Positions 1 through 9,117 of a stretch of 64,000 nt of DNA are shown piece by piece; within the stretch, counting starts at the first letter, position 1, and every line of letters begins with the position of its first letter. A model generated the notes under the pieces. It worked only from the letters and a program-made list of their open reading frames with translations. It did not search any database and was not told where the DNA came from. The stretch is taken from assembly GCF_022347785.1 (NCBI RefSeq), contig NZ_JAKRGA010000003.1:620001-684000 (forward strand), given 5' to 3'. The position numbers were made by a program, and so were the translations under genes. This DNA is from Psychrobium sp. MM17-31. GTDB lineage: Bacteria; Pseudomonadota; Gammaproteobacteria; Enterobacterales; Psychrobiaceae.

Positions 1-1
1 A

Positions 2-436
2 TCGTCGTCTGGTAAAAGCTATCAAGACGTAACCAGTGAAGATGAACCGAACAAGCCCTACTCTAAAATCTACAAAGTCATGCAAGATACTCACTTTGTA
101 ACGGCTTGGGTTATTGCCGCCTTCGTGCTTTATGAGGTATTAGTGGCGCAATTTGGACTGGACTTAAAAACTTGGTTTGCTCATTACGCGGTATTAGCGC
201 CATTGGTTGGTGTAGTAATTGGTTTGTTACCGGGCTGTGGCCCACAAATTCTTGTGACGACTCTGTATATTAACGGCATTGTGCCCTTTAGCGCCTTGGC
301 CGCCAATGCGATATCAAATGATGGCGATGCCCTTTTCCCTGCTATTGCATTAGCACCAAAAGCGGCGATGGTAGCAACGCTGTACTCAGCTATTCCAGCA
401 CTGCTTGTGGGATATGGGATTTACTGGTTGATGTAA
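2..436 (+). CDS. Putative 10-TM heavy-metal/manganese exporter (C-terminal part)
   Basis: The reading frame is open to the window edge, so only the last 144 residues are visible and the true start lies upstream. The tail is strongly hydrophobic, with three or four membrane segments. It contains a Gly/Pro/Cys motif (LLPGCGPQ) followed by a conserved-looking ISNDGDALFP segment. I recognise these as typical of the ArsP_2 family (putative 10-TM heavy-metal exporters, often annotated as manganese transporters). Such a protein would sit in the inner membrane and export a divalent metal. The exact substrate is not shown by this fragment, and any metal-sensing leader would be outside the window. The gene converges on carB and shares a terminator with it. 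Confidence 0.6.
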   Translation, partial: SSSGKSYQDVTSEDEPNKPYSKIYKVMQDTHFVTAWVIAAFVLYEVLVAQFGLDLKTWFAHYAVLAPLVGVVIGLLPGCGPQILVTTLYINGIVPFSALAANAISNDGDALFPAIALAPKAAMVATLYSAIPALLVGYGIYWLM

Positions 437-560
437 GACAAGCTCTATAATGCTGTCCTACACGAAGCTTCCATTCATCATCATGGTGGCGAGGAGCAGC
501 ACATTTAGTATAGCGATAAGATATAAAATCTTTGAGTTTTTAACGCTATAAAATGAATAA

Positions 561-594
561 AAAAATCCAGCCAAGTTACCTTGGCTGGATTTTT
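561..594. terminator. Bidirectional intrinsic terminator between exporter and carB
   Basis: A perfect 15-bp inverted repeat (561-575 and 580-594) with a TTAC loop has A-runs on the left and T-runs on the right. It can therefore end transcription from both convergent genes. The remaining bases between 437 and 621 show no gene. Confidence 0.85.
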
Positions 595-621
595 ATTTAA
601 GCACTTAATCGTTTAGTAAAA

Positions 622-3600
622 CTAAACCTTAGCGTGCAGTTCTTGTACCGAGCTTACCGACGCGCGATCGTCGGCTAGGATAGAGTCACAAGTTGCCAGT
701 GCTGCATTCATGGTTGTGGTGTAAGCCACTTTGTAACGCAGTGCGCCAGCACGTAATTTTCGTGAATCTTCAATCGCTTGACGACCTTCGGTAGTGTTTA
801 CGATGTACTCGTATTCACCGTTGGTAATGCGGTCTAGGATGTGCGGACGACCTTCGCTTACTTTATTCACTAAGCGAGGGTTAATGCCTGCTTCACCGAG
901 TACCACACAAGTACCGTGAGTAGCGTCTAACTCGTAGCCTAAATCTAACAGTTTTTGTGCTAGCTGAGCTACGCGGCCTTTGTCGCTTTGACGTACAGAG
1001 ATAAGCGCGCGGCCTTTCTTAGGTACATTAGACTTAGCGCCAAGCTGTGCTTTCGCGTAAGCTTCAGCGAAAGTTTCGCCAACACCCATAACCTCACCCG
1101 TTGAACGCATTTCTGGGCCTAAAATTGGGTCAGCACCGTGGAACTTGTTAAACGGCAATACTACTTCTTTTACTGAGTAGTATGGCGGTACAACTTCTTT
1201 AGTAAAGCCAAGTTCTTTCAGTGTTTTACCAGCCATAACCTTAGCGGCAATCTTAGCCAGTGGTACACCTGTCGCTTTAGATACGAAAGGTACAGTACGT
1301 GCAGCGCGTGGGTTAACTTCAATCATGTAGATAACGCCATCTTTAACCGCAAACTGAGTGTTCATTAGACCGATAACGCCTAATTCAAGGGCTAGGCTGC
1401 GAACGTATTCACGTAGCTTGTCTTGAATGTCTTGCGACAGCGTGTATGGCGGCAGAGAACAACCTGAGTCACCAGAGTGAACACCTGCTTCTTCGATGTG
1501 CTCCATGATGCCACCAACAACAACGTCAGTGCCGTCACAAACTGCGTCAACGTCAACTTCTGTTGCGTTATCTAGGAAACGGTCAAGTAAGATTGGTGAG
1601 TCGTTAGAAACACTTACTGCGGCGCTCATGTAGCGACGTAAATCTTGCTCGTCATAAACGATTTCCATTGCGCGGCCACCAAGAACGTAAGATGGACGAA
1701 CAACCAATGGGAAGCCGATGTTAGCTGATTCAGCAATCGCTTCTTCGGTGCTGCTTACCGTGTTATTAGTCGGTTGCTGAATGCCTAAACGCTCAATCAT
1801 TTGCTGGAAACGCTCGCGATCTTCAGCGCGGTCAATCGCATCTGGTGAAGTACCGATGATTGGTACACCAGCCGCTTCCAAAGCACGTGCCAATTTCAGT
1901 GGCGTTTGACCACCGTACTGCACGATAACGCCTTTAGGCTTTTCGATGCGTACAATTTCGATAACATCTTCAAAGGTAATAGATTCGAAGTACAGACGAT
2001 CTGAGGTGTCGTAATCGGTAGAAACTGTCTCAGGATTACAGTTAACCATGATGGTTTCATAACCTTCTTCACGCATCGCTAACGCGGCGTGTACACAACA
2101 GTAATCAAACTCGATACCTTGACCGATACGGTTAGGGCCACCGCCGATAATCATGATTTTTTCTTTATTAGAAACGTTGGCTTCACACTCTTCGTCATAC
2201 GTCGAGTACATGTAAGCCGTATCTGATTTAAATTCCGCCGCACAGGTATCTACGCGCTTGTAAACCGGGTGAATTTCATTGCGCTCACGCAATTTACGAA
2301 CTTCTGATTCAGCAACACCTAATACATCAGCAAGACGTGCATCGGCGAAACCTTTGCGTTTTAGTGAGCGTAAGTAATCAGCCGTTAGGTTGGCCATGCC
2401 ACCTTCAGCTACTTTGTACTCTTCGTTTACGATATCTTGAATTTGTACTAAGAACCAACGATCAACACGAGTGATGTTAAATACTTCATCAAGCGTCATA
2501 CCAAAGCGGAATGCATCGGCGATGTACCAAATGCGATCTGCACCAGCGTTAGTTAGCTCGTGTTTGATTTTGTTTAGCGCTTCAGTATCATCGCCATCAA
2601 CGATAGGGTCAAAGCCGCTTACGCCAACTTCTAAGCCGCGCAATGCTTTTTGCATTGACTCTTGTTGGTTACGACCAATCGCCATTACCTCACCTACAGA
2701 CTTCATCTGAGTGGTTAAGCGATCTTCAGAGCCTGCGAATTTCTCGAAGTTAAAACGTGGGATCTTAGTAACAACGTAATCGATTGATGGCTCGAACGAT
2801 GCTGGAGTCGCGCCGCCAGTAATATCGTTTGATAACTCATCAAGCGTGTAACCGATAGCCAGTTTCGCTGCGATTTTCGCAATTGGGAAACCAGTCGCTT
2901 TAGACGCTAATGCAGAAGAGCGAGATACACGCGGGTTCATTTCGATGATTACCATGCGGCCAGTATTTGGACATTGACCGAACTGTACGTTCGAACCACC
3001 AGTTTCTACGCCAATCTCACGCAGAACAGCCATCGAGGCGTTACGCATGATTTGGTATTCTTTATCGGTCAATGTTTGCGCTGGAGCAACCGTAATAGAG
3101 TCACCTGTGTGAATGCCCATAGGGTCGAAGTTTTCAATCGCACACACGATGATACAGTTGTCGTTCTTATCGCGAACCACTTCCATCTCGTACTCTTTCC
3201 AACCGATTAACGACTCATCGATAAGCAGCTCGTTAGTTGGTGATAAATCAAGACCGCGAGTACAGATTTCTACGAATTCTTCAATGTTATATGCGATACC
3301 GCCACCTGTACCACCCATGGTGAACGATGGACGAATGATACATGGGAAGCCAACTTCTTTTTGTACTTTATGCGCTTCTTCCATCGAATGAGCAATACCA
3401 GCTTTTGGCGTCTCAAGGCCGATAGATTTCATGGCGATATCAAAGCGTTTGCGATCTTCCGCTTTATCGATAGCGTCAGCTGTCGCACCAATCATCTCAA
3501 CATTGTACTTTTCTAAAACGCCTTTGCTTTCTAGCTCTAATGCACAGTTAAGGGCTGTTTGACCACCCATAGTCGGCAATACCGCACATGGACGCTCTTT

Positions 3601-3837
3601 TTCAATAATCTTTTCAACAACTTCCCAGTGAATTGGCTCGATGTATGTCGCATCCGCCATCTCTGGGTCAGTCATAATAGTTGCAGGGTTAGAGTTAACT
3701 AGAATAACTCGGTAACCTTCTTCTTTTAACGCTTTACACGCTTGTGCACCCGAGTAGTCAAACTCACAAGCCTGACCAATAACAATTGGGCCAGCGCCTA
3801 AAATTAGAATGCTTTTTATGTCGTTGCGTTTTGGCAT
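622..3837 (-). CDS. carB: Carbamoyl-phosphate synthase large subunit
   Basis: CarB (1071 aa, close to the usual ~1073) uses ammonia delivered by CarA plus bicarbonate and two ATP to make carbamoyl phosphate, shared by pyrimidine and arginine synthesis in the cytoplasm. The two homologous ATP-grasp halves are visible. Each begins with an [13 protein letters not shown] / [13 protein letters not shown] nucleotide-binding stretch (near residues 10 and 558) and carries GGQTALN / GGQTPLK motifs. A C-terminal MGS-like allosteric domain follows from about residue 935, the site for UMP/ornithine control in enterobacteria. It lies 29 bp downstream of carA in the same direction, so the two form an operon. 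No truncation or missing motif was seen. Confidence 0.98.
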   Translation of the reverse strand: MPKRNDIKSILILGAGPIVIGQACEFDYSGAQACKALKEEGYRVILVNSNPATIMTDPEMADATYIEPIHWEVVEKIIEKERPCAVLPTMGGQTALNCALELESKGVLEKYNVEMIGATADAIDKAEDRKRFDIAMKSIGLETPKAGIAHSMEEAHKVQKEVGFPCIIRPSFTMGGTGGGIAYNIEEFVEICTRGLDLSPTNELLIDESLIGWKEYEMEVVRDKNDNCIIVCAIENFDPMGIHTGDSITVAPAQTLTDKEYQIMRNASMAVLREIGVETGGSNVQFGQCPNTGRMVIIEMNPRVSRSSALASKATGFPIAKIAAKLAIGYTLDELSNDITGGATPASFEPSIDYVVTKIPRFNFEKFAGSEDRLTTQMKSVGEVMAIGRNQQESMQKALRGLEVGVSGFDPIVDGDDTEALNKIKHELTNAGADRIWYIADAFRFGMTLDEVFNITRVDRWFLVQIQDIVNEEYKVAEGGMANLTADYLRSLKRKGFADARLADVLGVAESEVRKLRERNEIHPVYKRVDTCAAEFKSDTAYMYSTYDEECEANVSNKEKIMIIGGGPNRIGQGIEFDYCCVHAALAMREEGYETIMVNCNPETVSTDYDTSDRLYFESITFEDVIEIVRIEKPKGVIVQYGGQTPLKLARALEAAGVPIIGTSPDAIDRAEDRERFQQMIERLGIQQPTNNTVSSTEEAIAESANIGFPLVVRPSYVLGGRAMEIVYDEQDLRRYMSAAVSVSNDSPILLDRFLDNATEVDVDAVCDGTDVVVGGIMEHIEEAGVHSGDSGCSLPPYTLSQDIQDKLREYVRSLALELGVIGLMNTQFAVKDGVIYMIEVNPRAARTVPFVSKATGVPLAKIAAKVMAGKTLKELGFTKEVVPPYYSVKEVVLPFNKFHGADPILGPEMRSTGEVMGVGETFAEAYAKAQLGAKSNVPKKGRALISVRQSDKGRVAQLAQKLLDLGYELDATHGTCVVLGEAGINPRLVNKVSEGRPHILDRITNGEYEYIVNTTEGRQAIEDSRKLRAGALRYKVAYTTTMNAALATCDSILADDRASVSSVQELHAKV

Positions 3838-3866
3838 AATTTGTAATTCCTATCTCGTTTCAGGCG

Positions 3867-5009
3867 TTATTTATTTGCTTTATAGCTTTCAATTAGCTCG
3901 ATGAAATGATCGAACAGCGGCGCAGCATCGTGCGGACCAGGGCTAGCTTCTGGGTGGCCTTGGAAGCTAAACGCAGGCTTGTCTGTTAGATGAATACCTT
4001 GCAGTGAACCATCGAATAATGATTTATGGGTTGCTTTTACGTTGCTTGGTAGTGTCTCTTCATCAGCTGCGAAACCGTGGTTTTGCGCGGTAATCATCAC
4101 GCGGCCGGTCTCTAGCTCTTGTACTGGGTGGTTGGCACCGTGATGACCAAACTTCATTTTTACGGTTTTTGCACCGCTCGCTAAGGCAAGAAGCTGGTGA
4201 CCCAAACAAATACCAAACTGTGGAATATCCGTTTCTAAGAAAGCTTTGATAGCATCGATGGCATAAGTACATGGCTCAGGGTCGCCCGGGCCATTTGATA
4301 AGAAAATGCCATCAGGATTTAACGCTAATACTTCTTCGGCACTGGTTTGTGCAGGCACTACCGTTAAACGACAGCCGCGGTCAACTAACATGCGCATGAT
4401 GTTATCTTTAATACCGAAATCATAAGCAACAACATGGTGCGGTAATTCTTCGCTTGGCGTTTCTGACGGTAAACCGCCAACTAACGACCAAGTTTTCTTA
4501 GCAAAGCTGTAAGACTCTTTCGTCGTTACTTCTTTCGCTAAGTCCATGCCCTTAAGGCCAGCAAACCCCTTCGCCATTTCTAATGCTTTAGCTTCATCGA
4601 CATCGCCTGCCATAATGCAGCCAGCTTGTGCACCCTTTTCACGTAATACACGCGTCAAACGACGCGTATCGATATCAGCAATACCAACGATGCCGTTATC
4701 AGACAAGTAGTCAGTGAGTGTTTTTTCGTTGCGGAAGTTGCTAGTTAAAAGAGGAAGGTCACGGATGATAAGGCCACAGGCGTGAATTTGATTAGATTCT
4801 TCGTCTTGGGAATTGGTGCCGGTATTGCCGATGTGAGGGTAAGTGAGAGTAACGATTTGTCGTGCATAAGAAGGATCAGTCAAAATTTCTTGATAGCCTG
4901 TCATCGACGTATTGAAAACAACTTCTCCGACAGAATGTCCTACTGCACCTATTGATGTCCCCTTAAAGATAGAGCCATCTTCTAGTACTAATAAGGCGGA
5001 ATTACTCAA
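3867..5009 (-). CDS. carA: Carbamoyl-phosphate synthase small (glutaminase) subunit
   Basis: CarA hydrolyses glutamine and channels ammonia to CarB. The N-terminal CPSase small-chain domain ([14 protein letters not shown]...) is followed by a class I glutamine amidotransferase domain with the nucleophile motif FGICLGHQ and the His/Glu motif [12 protein letters not shown]. The frame is open to a TTG at 5021, but that codon overlaps the Shine-Dalgarno GGAGG (5015-5019). The better start is the TTG at 5009, five bases after GGAGG, giving a 380-aa protein beginning (M)[11 protein letters not shown], close to the E. coli length of 382. A TTG start may keep CarA expression modest. It is the first gene of the carAB operon. 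Confidence 0.96.
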   Translation of the reverse strand: MSNSALLVLEDGSIFKGTSIGAVGHSVGEVVFNTSMTGYQEILTDPSYARQIVTLTYPHIGNTGTNSQDEESNQIHACGLIIRDLPLLTSNFRNEKTLTDYLSDNGIVGIADIDTRRLTRVLREKGAQAGCIMAGDVDEAKALEMAKGFAGLKGMDLAKEVTTKESYSFAKKTWSLVGGLPSETPSEELPHHVVAYDFGIKDNIMRMLVDRGCRLTVVPAQTSAEEVLALNPDGIFLSNGPGDPEPCTYAIDAIKAFLETDIPQFGICLGHQLLALASGAKTVKMKFGHHGANHPVQELETGRVMITAQNHGFAADEETLPSNVKATHKSLFDGSLQGIHLTDKPAFSFQGHPEASPGPHDAAPLFDHFIELIESYKANK

Positions 5010-5033
5010 AACAACCTCCAAAAGATAATAAAA

Positions 5034-5093
5034 ACATTCACATAGATGAATGTTCGTTTTTGATAAAAAACGTTGAGTGCATTACTACTCAAC
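5034..5093 (-). promoter_or_regulatory. carAB leader with two hairpin/U-tract structures (possible attenuator)
   Basis: Read on the minus strand, the leader contains GTTGAGT-N8-ACTCAAC (5072-5093), directly followed by GTTTTTT. It then contains ACATTCA-N6-TGAATGT (5034-5053), followed by TTTTATT. Both are 7-bp perfect inverted repeats and the first resembles an intrinsic terminator. The second is also built from TGAAT/ATTCA half-sites like ArgR boxes, but the spacing does not match a full ARG box. Attenuation or ArgR/pyrimidine control is inference. Confidence 0.45.
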
Positions 5094-5105
5094 CAAATTC
5101 GGCGT

Positions 5106-5134
5106 AGTATAGCCTAGCAGACATAACTAGTCCA
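5106..5134 (-). promoter_or_regulatory. Probable sigma-70 promoter of carAB
   Basis: On the minus strand, TGGACT (5129-5134) and TATACT (5106-5111) are separated by 17 bp, matching 4/6 and 5/6 of the -35 and -10 consensus. Transcription would start near 5099, leaving a leader of about 90 bases before the TTG start. Confidence 0.5.
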
Positions 5135-5139
5135 GACTC

Positions 5140-5952
5140 AACCGTGAAAACATCCAACTAACTCAATAATCAGTATGAAAGCATTAAAATAGCAACAAAC
5201 AAACCACTCCAATAGATAACAAGAGAAAGCACGAGCCACAAAAAAGACATAAATAACAACAACTTAAAGCAGACTCCATACAAATTAGCACTAGTGACAA
5301 CTTCCTAACAAAACCTGCAAAAGAAGAGATATTCATAAAGAAAAGTTTTATTAGCGTATTTTAATTTAATAATTTCAACGGTTACTCAAAAAATTATCTA
5401 TCTCTTGTACAAAAAGGTACCCAAAATGTTTAAGAGAATGACAAAAAACACCAATAACAAAGAGCACATATAAAAAACACCAAAAAACCACCATTTCACA
5501 CAAAAACAACCATTTTCTATAAAAAAATCAACAAATTAAAACAAACAAAACAAATAAAACAAACAAAACAAACACTAAAAAACAAAAAGTAAATACGAGA
5601 AACCACTACGAATGCAACAATTTAAACATGCAATTTTACGTATTCATGAAAACGCGATGAGTTACATTAAGTTACATTTACAACTAATCATTTATTATTA
5701 ATTTAAAGTAAATATATAATCTAAATAACTGTTATATAACTAATAAATATTTGAGAGAAATCTACGTCAATAAATTACCTCTTAAGTGTCATTGATTTTA
5801 AATATTCATATGTTAAAACTAACTTACATTTGATTACATTTAAGTGTATTCAGCTGGCCAATTGAATTAGGGTTAATTCAGTTAGATGAGAGCTTTAATA
5901 ATGTTCTCACACAATCGATAAACATTGAGTAAATAAACCACCACAGGAACCA
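5140..5952. other. Long non-coding, A/C-skewed intergenic region
   Basis: No convincing gene was found between the carA promoter and the lipoprotein gene. From about 5140 to 5600 the plus strand is extremely A-rich with C but very little G, including short direct repeats of the AAACAAAAC type near 5533-5578. From about 5600 to 5900 it becomes simple AT-rich DNA. The second half probably carries the promoter of the downstream lipoprotein gene, but I could not single out a clear one. Confidence 0.5.
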
Positions 5953-5976
5953 GTGTGGTACAACAAGGAAATAGAT

Positions 5977-7887
5977 ATGGCTTTATCTAAAAAAGTAGTT
6001 AAAAACGTAGCCTTAAGCTTAGTAACTGTCGCGGTACTAGCGGCGTGTCATTCAGGTAAAAAGGCGCGCACAGCTCCACCGACACCGACCCCACCACCTG
6101 CACCTACGCCAACTGAACAAGGTATAAAAGTTGCTGACGGCTATTTAAAAGGTGCTTTTGTATTTCTAGATGTTAATAAAAACTCAGCACATGACGATGG
6201 CGAGCCTTCAGGTACCACAGGTGATGGTGGTGTTGTAACATTGGATACTACTGGTATTGAAAACCCAAACACTTATCCTGTTATTGCAATAGCAACTAAA
6301 GCTAATACTATTGATGAAGATACCAATGCTGCAGTTGCGAAAGACTTTTCCTTGAGTTCGCCAGCTGGTAGTACCGTTGTTAATCCAATTACAACGCTTA
6401 TTCAATCTAAAATAGCTGCTGCAGAAGCGGCAGGAGAAGAGTTATCACTAGATGCTGCTATTGCCGAAGTTGTTCAAGAACTTGATCTTGGCGATGCCAC
6501 CAATGAACAAATGCTTGGTGATTATCTTGAAGATAAAGCCGATAACGCCTTTAAAGAAAAGATTCACGCTATTGCTCGAAGTATTGTTCAATTGCTTCCT
6601 GAAGATGCGGCGCAATTAGCGTCAGATATCGCAGAGTTAGGCGATGAGTTTAAAGCAATCTCGCAGGCGATAACCGATGCAATAGCGGCGGGTGGCGATC
6701 CTGACAAAATAACTGTAGTTATTGAAGACGGTGGCAAAGTTGACGTAAAAATTCCAGAAGTAGAAGATGCTAAAATGTTCGTTGCTGACGTTCGTGACTG
6801 GGGTACAACTATTGCTGATGGATTTGATGCGCCAGCTAATGCTTTTGCCGACAAAGCTGATGCAGCAGAAATGCTAATTGATACCCATGTCGACGAACTA
6901 ATGGAGCTTGGCAGCGAAGTATTAATGGTTGTTGAAGATGCAATGGAAGAAGGCAACTTGGAAGATCTTGCTCTAGCTGATTTTGACGGCGCAGCTGAAG
7001 GCGGCACTGTAACAGTATCAGATATCGTTGAAACTGATACGTCAATGAAGGGTAAAGTTGAATTAGATCTTATGTTTGGTACTGACAAAGTTAAGATGAT
7101 GATTGAGATTGACGCTGGTCCAGTGGCAGAATCAACCAAATCTAATGGCAGCCTAATGTTTAGTGCAATGCTAGCCAATGAAGACGCATCACTTGAACTA
7201 AGCGAAGGTAAATTCATGGTTAAAGGCGTACAGCTTGCTGACGGTGATACCGAAGAAAGCTTTGCTGATGCAACGGTTGAACTAAACGCAATGCTAAAAG
7301 CGAACAGCCTAAAAACTGACACAGGTATGTTTACTGGTCACGTTGGTGCTGCGGGTAAGTGGATGGAACTTGAAGATGGAACTGGTGGAACGTTAATTCC
7401 ATCTTCGTTATCTTTTGGCGGTTCATTTGGCGATGGCGATGAAGTTTTTGACGCTTCGCTAATGATTACCTCTACAGGCGACTACGAAGTAGCAGCAGAC
7501 GGCGATGTAATCGAAACTGAAGAAAACTATGTCGATGTCAAAGCTACTTTATCTGTTGACGTTGCAATGGAAGATTTTGACGGTGCCAAAGCAGAAATCA
7601 CCATAGAGCGTACATCAGTTGATGATGGCACTATCCAAATCATGTTGATGGATGGTGACGATGCTCGTAAAGTTGTTCTTTCTGGCAGCACGGACGATGC
7701 TACTGGCCAAATCAAAGCAACTAATGCTGATGGCAGCGTTATGGTAACGATTAAAACTGAAGGTGTTAAAGATGGCGACGACGTTGGTCAAGTTATCATT
7801 GGCGCCAAAATTGTTGGTACTATTTCGCTAGTTGGCAACGTTCATAAAATCAAATACATCGACGGTAGCTTCGAAACATTATTCTAA
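5977..7887 (+). CDS. Acidic surface/periplasmic lipoprotein of unknown function
   Basis: A 636-aa lipoprotein. The ATG at 5977 has AAGGA seven bases upstream and starts a clear type II signal peptide with lipobox LAAC (Cys24), so the GTG further upstream at 5953 is not used. After a Pro/Thr-rich linker (PTPTPPPAPTPT) comes a domain of the type DGYLKGAFVFLDVNKN...DGEP followed by GSTVVNPITTLI. This pattern is common at the N-terminus of large secreted proteins of marine bacteria. The rest is rich in Asp, Glu and Gly with many DGD-like turns and probable beta structure, possibly calcium-binding. I do not recognise a specific function. It precedes an outer-membrane-like protein with a terminator between, which suggests linked but separately tunable genes. 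Confidence 0.75.
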   Translation: MALSKKVVKNVALSLVTVAVLAACHSGKKARTAPPTPTPPPAPTPTEQGIKVADGYLKGAFVFLDVNKNSAHDDGEPSGTTGDGGVVTLDTTGIENPNTYPVIAIATKANTIDEDTNAAVAKDFSLSSPAGSTVVNPITTLIQSKIAAAEAAGEELSLDAAIAEVVQELDLGDATNEQMLGDYLEDKADNAFKEKIHAIARSIVQLLPEDAAQLASDIAELGDEFKAISQAITDAIAAGGDPDKITVVIEDGGKVDVKIPEVEDAKMFVADVRDWGTTIADGFDAPANAFADKADAAEMLIDTHVDELMELGSEVLMVVEDAMEEGNLEDLALADFDGAAEGGTVTVSDIVETDTSMKGKVELDLMFGTDKVKMMIEIDAGPVAESTKSNGSLMFSAMLANEDASLELSEGKFMVKGVQLADGDTEESFADATVELNAMLKANSLKTDTGMFTGHVGAAGKWMELEDGTGGTLIPSSLSFGGSFGDGDEVFDASLMITSTGDYEVAADGDVIETEENYVDVKATLSVDVAMEDFDGAKAEITIERTSVDDGTIQIMLMDGDDARKVVLSGSTDDATGQIKATNADGSVMVTIKTEGVKDGDDVGQVIIGAKIVGTISLVGNVHKIKYIDGSFETLF

Positions 7888-7911
7888 AATAGTGTTTTAC
7901 TAACCAACGCC

Positions 7912-7936
7912 AAGCCAGTGCATCTTGCACTGGCTT
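7912..7936 (+). terminator. Intrinsic terminator after lipoprotein gene
   Basis: A 10-bp perfect stem (AAGCCAGTGC/GCACTGGCTT) with a 5-base loop is followed by a T-rich stretch. Confidence 0.75.
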
Positions 7937-7973
7937 TATTGTTTAATATCATTCATCTTTCCAGCAGTATCCT

Positions 7974-9032
7974 ATGCAAAAAAAATATATATTGAGCGCA
8001 GTAAGTATGGCGCTATTTTCGGTGTCGGCATTAGCAGATAACCAATGGCGTTTCGAAACCAGCTTATCGAGTTATAGCAACAGTGAAGTCATGTCCATCA
8101 AAGCACTCGCTGACGATACTTGGGACGGAAAATATCAAGACGCAGATTCACTCTTTACCACCAACCGTGCAGATATGGGGGTTGGTTATGGAAACTGGTT
8201 ATTTGGTGGTGCTATACGCTATGACTATTTTGGCCACTTTACCAAAGACACAGGACGTTTTTTCTATCTCGATAAAAACAAGCTACCTCAACCTGACAAC
8301 ACAGATTTAGATATTCTATTAGATGTAGAGCACACTTATGCTAGTGGTCCTTTCATCGAATATAGCAACAGCTATCAATCACTAGATTATCGTATTCGTC
8401 TTAATTATTGGCAGAGCGATCAGGTTTTATCCGGAAAAGTTCACGGTAAAGTCAATACAGCTACTAATGAGCTGTACCTTGGCCAGTTAGATTTTGATTA
8501 TTACTATGACGAAGACACTATTTTTGACCGTGAAACTCCTGATACCATGTACGGTGACGGTTATAGCCTAGATATCGGATTATTTTGGCAAATCGATCCA
8601 GAATTTGACGTGTCACTTGATGTGATGGATATCGGCTACTCTTTAAATTGGGATCGCGTTTACCACACGGAAGCGAAACTCATTCGCGGCGAAGCGAAAA
8701 AGAACAGCGAGCCGAGTTTAAGTGGAATTGAAAATGATCTCGACTACAAACAAAAGTTCGACAGTCAAATATTCCTGCAGGCTGGCTATCAAACCGATTA
8801 TGGTCGCGCATTTATTGGCAACGACTATATCAATAGTACACATCACTGGTATTCGGGTTTTCAAGTGCCAGTGTTTGGCGACTTAGCCAAAGCCTCTATT
8901 ACCCTCTATCCAGAGACAAAAGCTATAAAATTAGGCCTTGAAGGGGAAATGATTGGAATTAATTTAGGCCTTAACAAGTCTAAAATTAGCGATACCAACA
9001 CGCTTATTTTAAATATGTACTTTAAGTACTAA
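7974..9032 (+). CDS. Probable outer-membrane beta-barrel protein, function unknown
   Basis: A 352-aa protein with a classical Sec signal peptide (MQKKYILSAVSMALFSVSALA) and a mature part full of alternating aromatic/polar strands such as WLFGGAIRYDYFG and FIEYSNSYQSLDYRIRLNYW. It ends in an aromatic residue (NMYFKY), the usual signal for BAM-dependent outer-membrane insertion. No family I can name with confidence is visible. It lies 86 bp after the lipoprotein gene with a terminator in the gap. The pairing of a surface lipoprotein with a barrel suggests a shared envelope role, which is inference only. Confidence 0.65.
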   Translation: MQKKYILSAVSMALFSVSALADNQWRFETSLSSYSNSEVMSIKALADDTWDGKYQDADSLFTTNRADMGVGYGNWLFGGAIRYDYFGHFTKDTGRFFYLDKNKLPQPDNTDLDILLDVEHTYASGPFIEYSNSYQSLDYRIRLNYWQSDQVLSGKVHGKVNTATNELYLGQLDFDYYYDEDTIFDRETPDTMYGDGYSLDIGLFWQIDPEFDVSLDVMDIGYSLNWDRVYHTEAKLIRGEAKKNSEPSLSGIENDLDYKQKFDSQIFLQAGYQTDYGRAFIGNDYINSTHHWYSGFQVPVFGDLAKASITLYPETKAIKLGLEGEMIGINLGLNKSKISDTNTLILNMYFKY

Positions 9033-9057
9033 TCCATCATTTTAGATCACCAATAAA

Positions 9058-9089
9058 AAAGCGGGTACTTCATACGAAATACCCGCTTT
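9058..9089. terminator. Bidirectional terminator between barrel gene and TonB receptor
   Basis: A 10-bp stem (AAAGCGGGTA/TACCCGCTTT) with a 12-base loop is flanked by A- and T-runs and serves both converging genes. Confidence 0.8.
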
Positions 9090-9117
9090 ATTTTTATCAA
9101 GTTGTTACAAGGTTAAC

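Noticed and set aside
5034-5053. Full ArgR operator at the second carA leader hairpin
   Set aside because: ATTCA and TGAAT half-sites are present but in inverted order and wrong spacing for a complete ARG box; kept only as a possible half-site.
5533-5578. AAACAAAAC-type repeats considered as a CRISPR or tandem array
   Set aside because: The units are very short, irregular and lack spacers of constant length; this is simple-sequence DNA.
6588-7322. 244-codon open frame antisense to the lipoprotein gene
   Set aside because: It is Ser/Ala/Thr-rich low-complexity sequence opposite a gene with a clear lipobox and ribosome-binding site; long antisense frames are expected opposite Asp/Glu/Ala-rich coding DNA.
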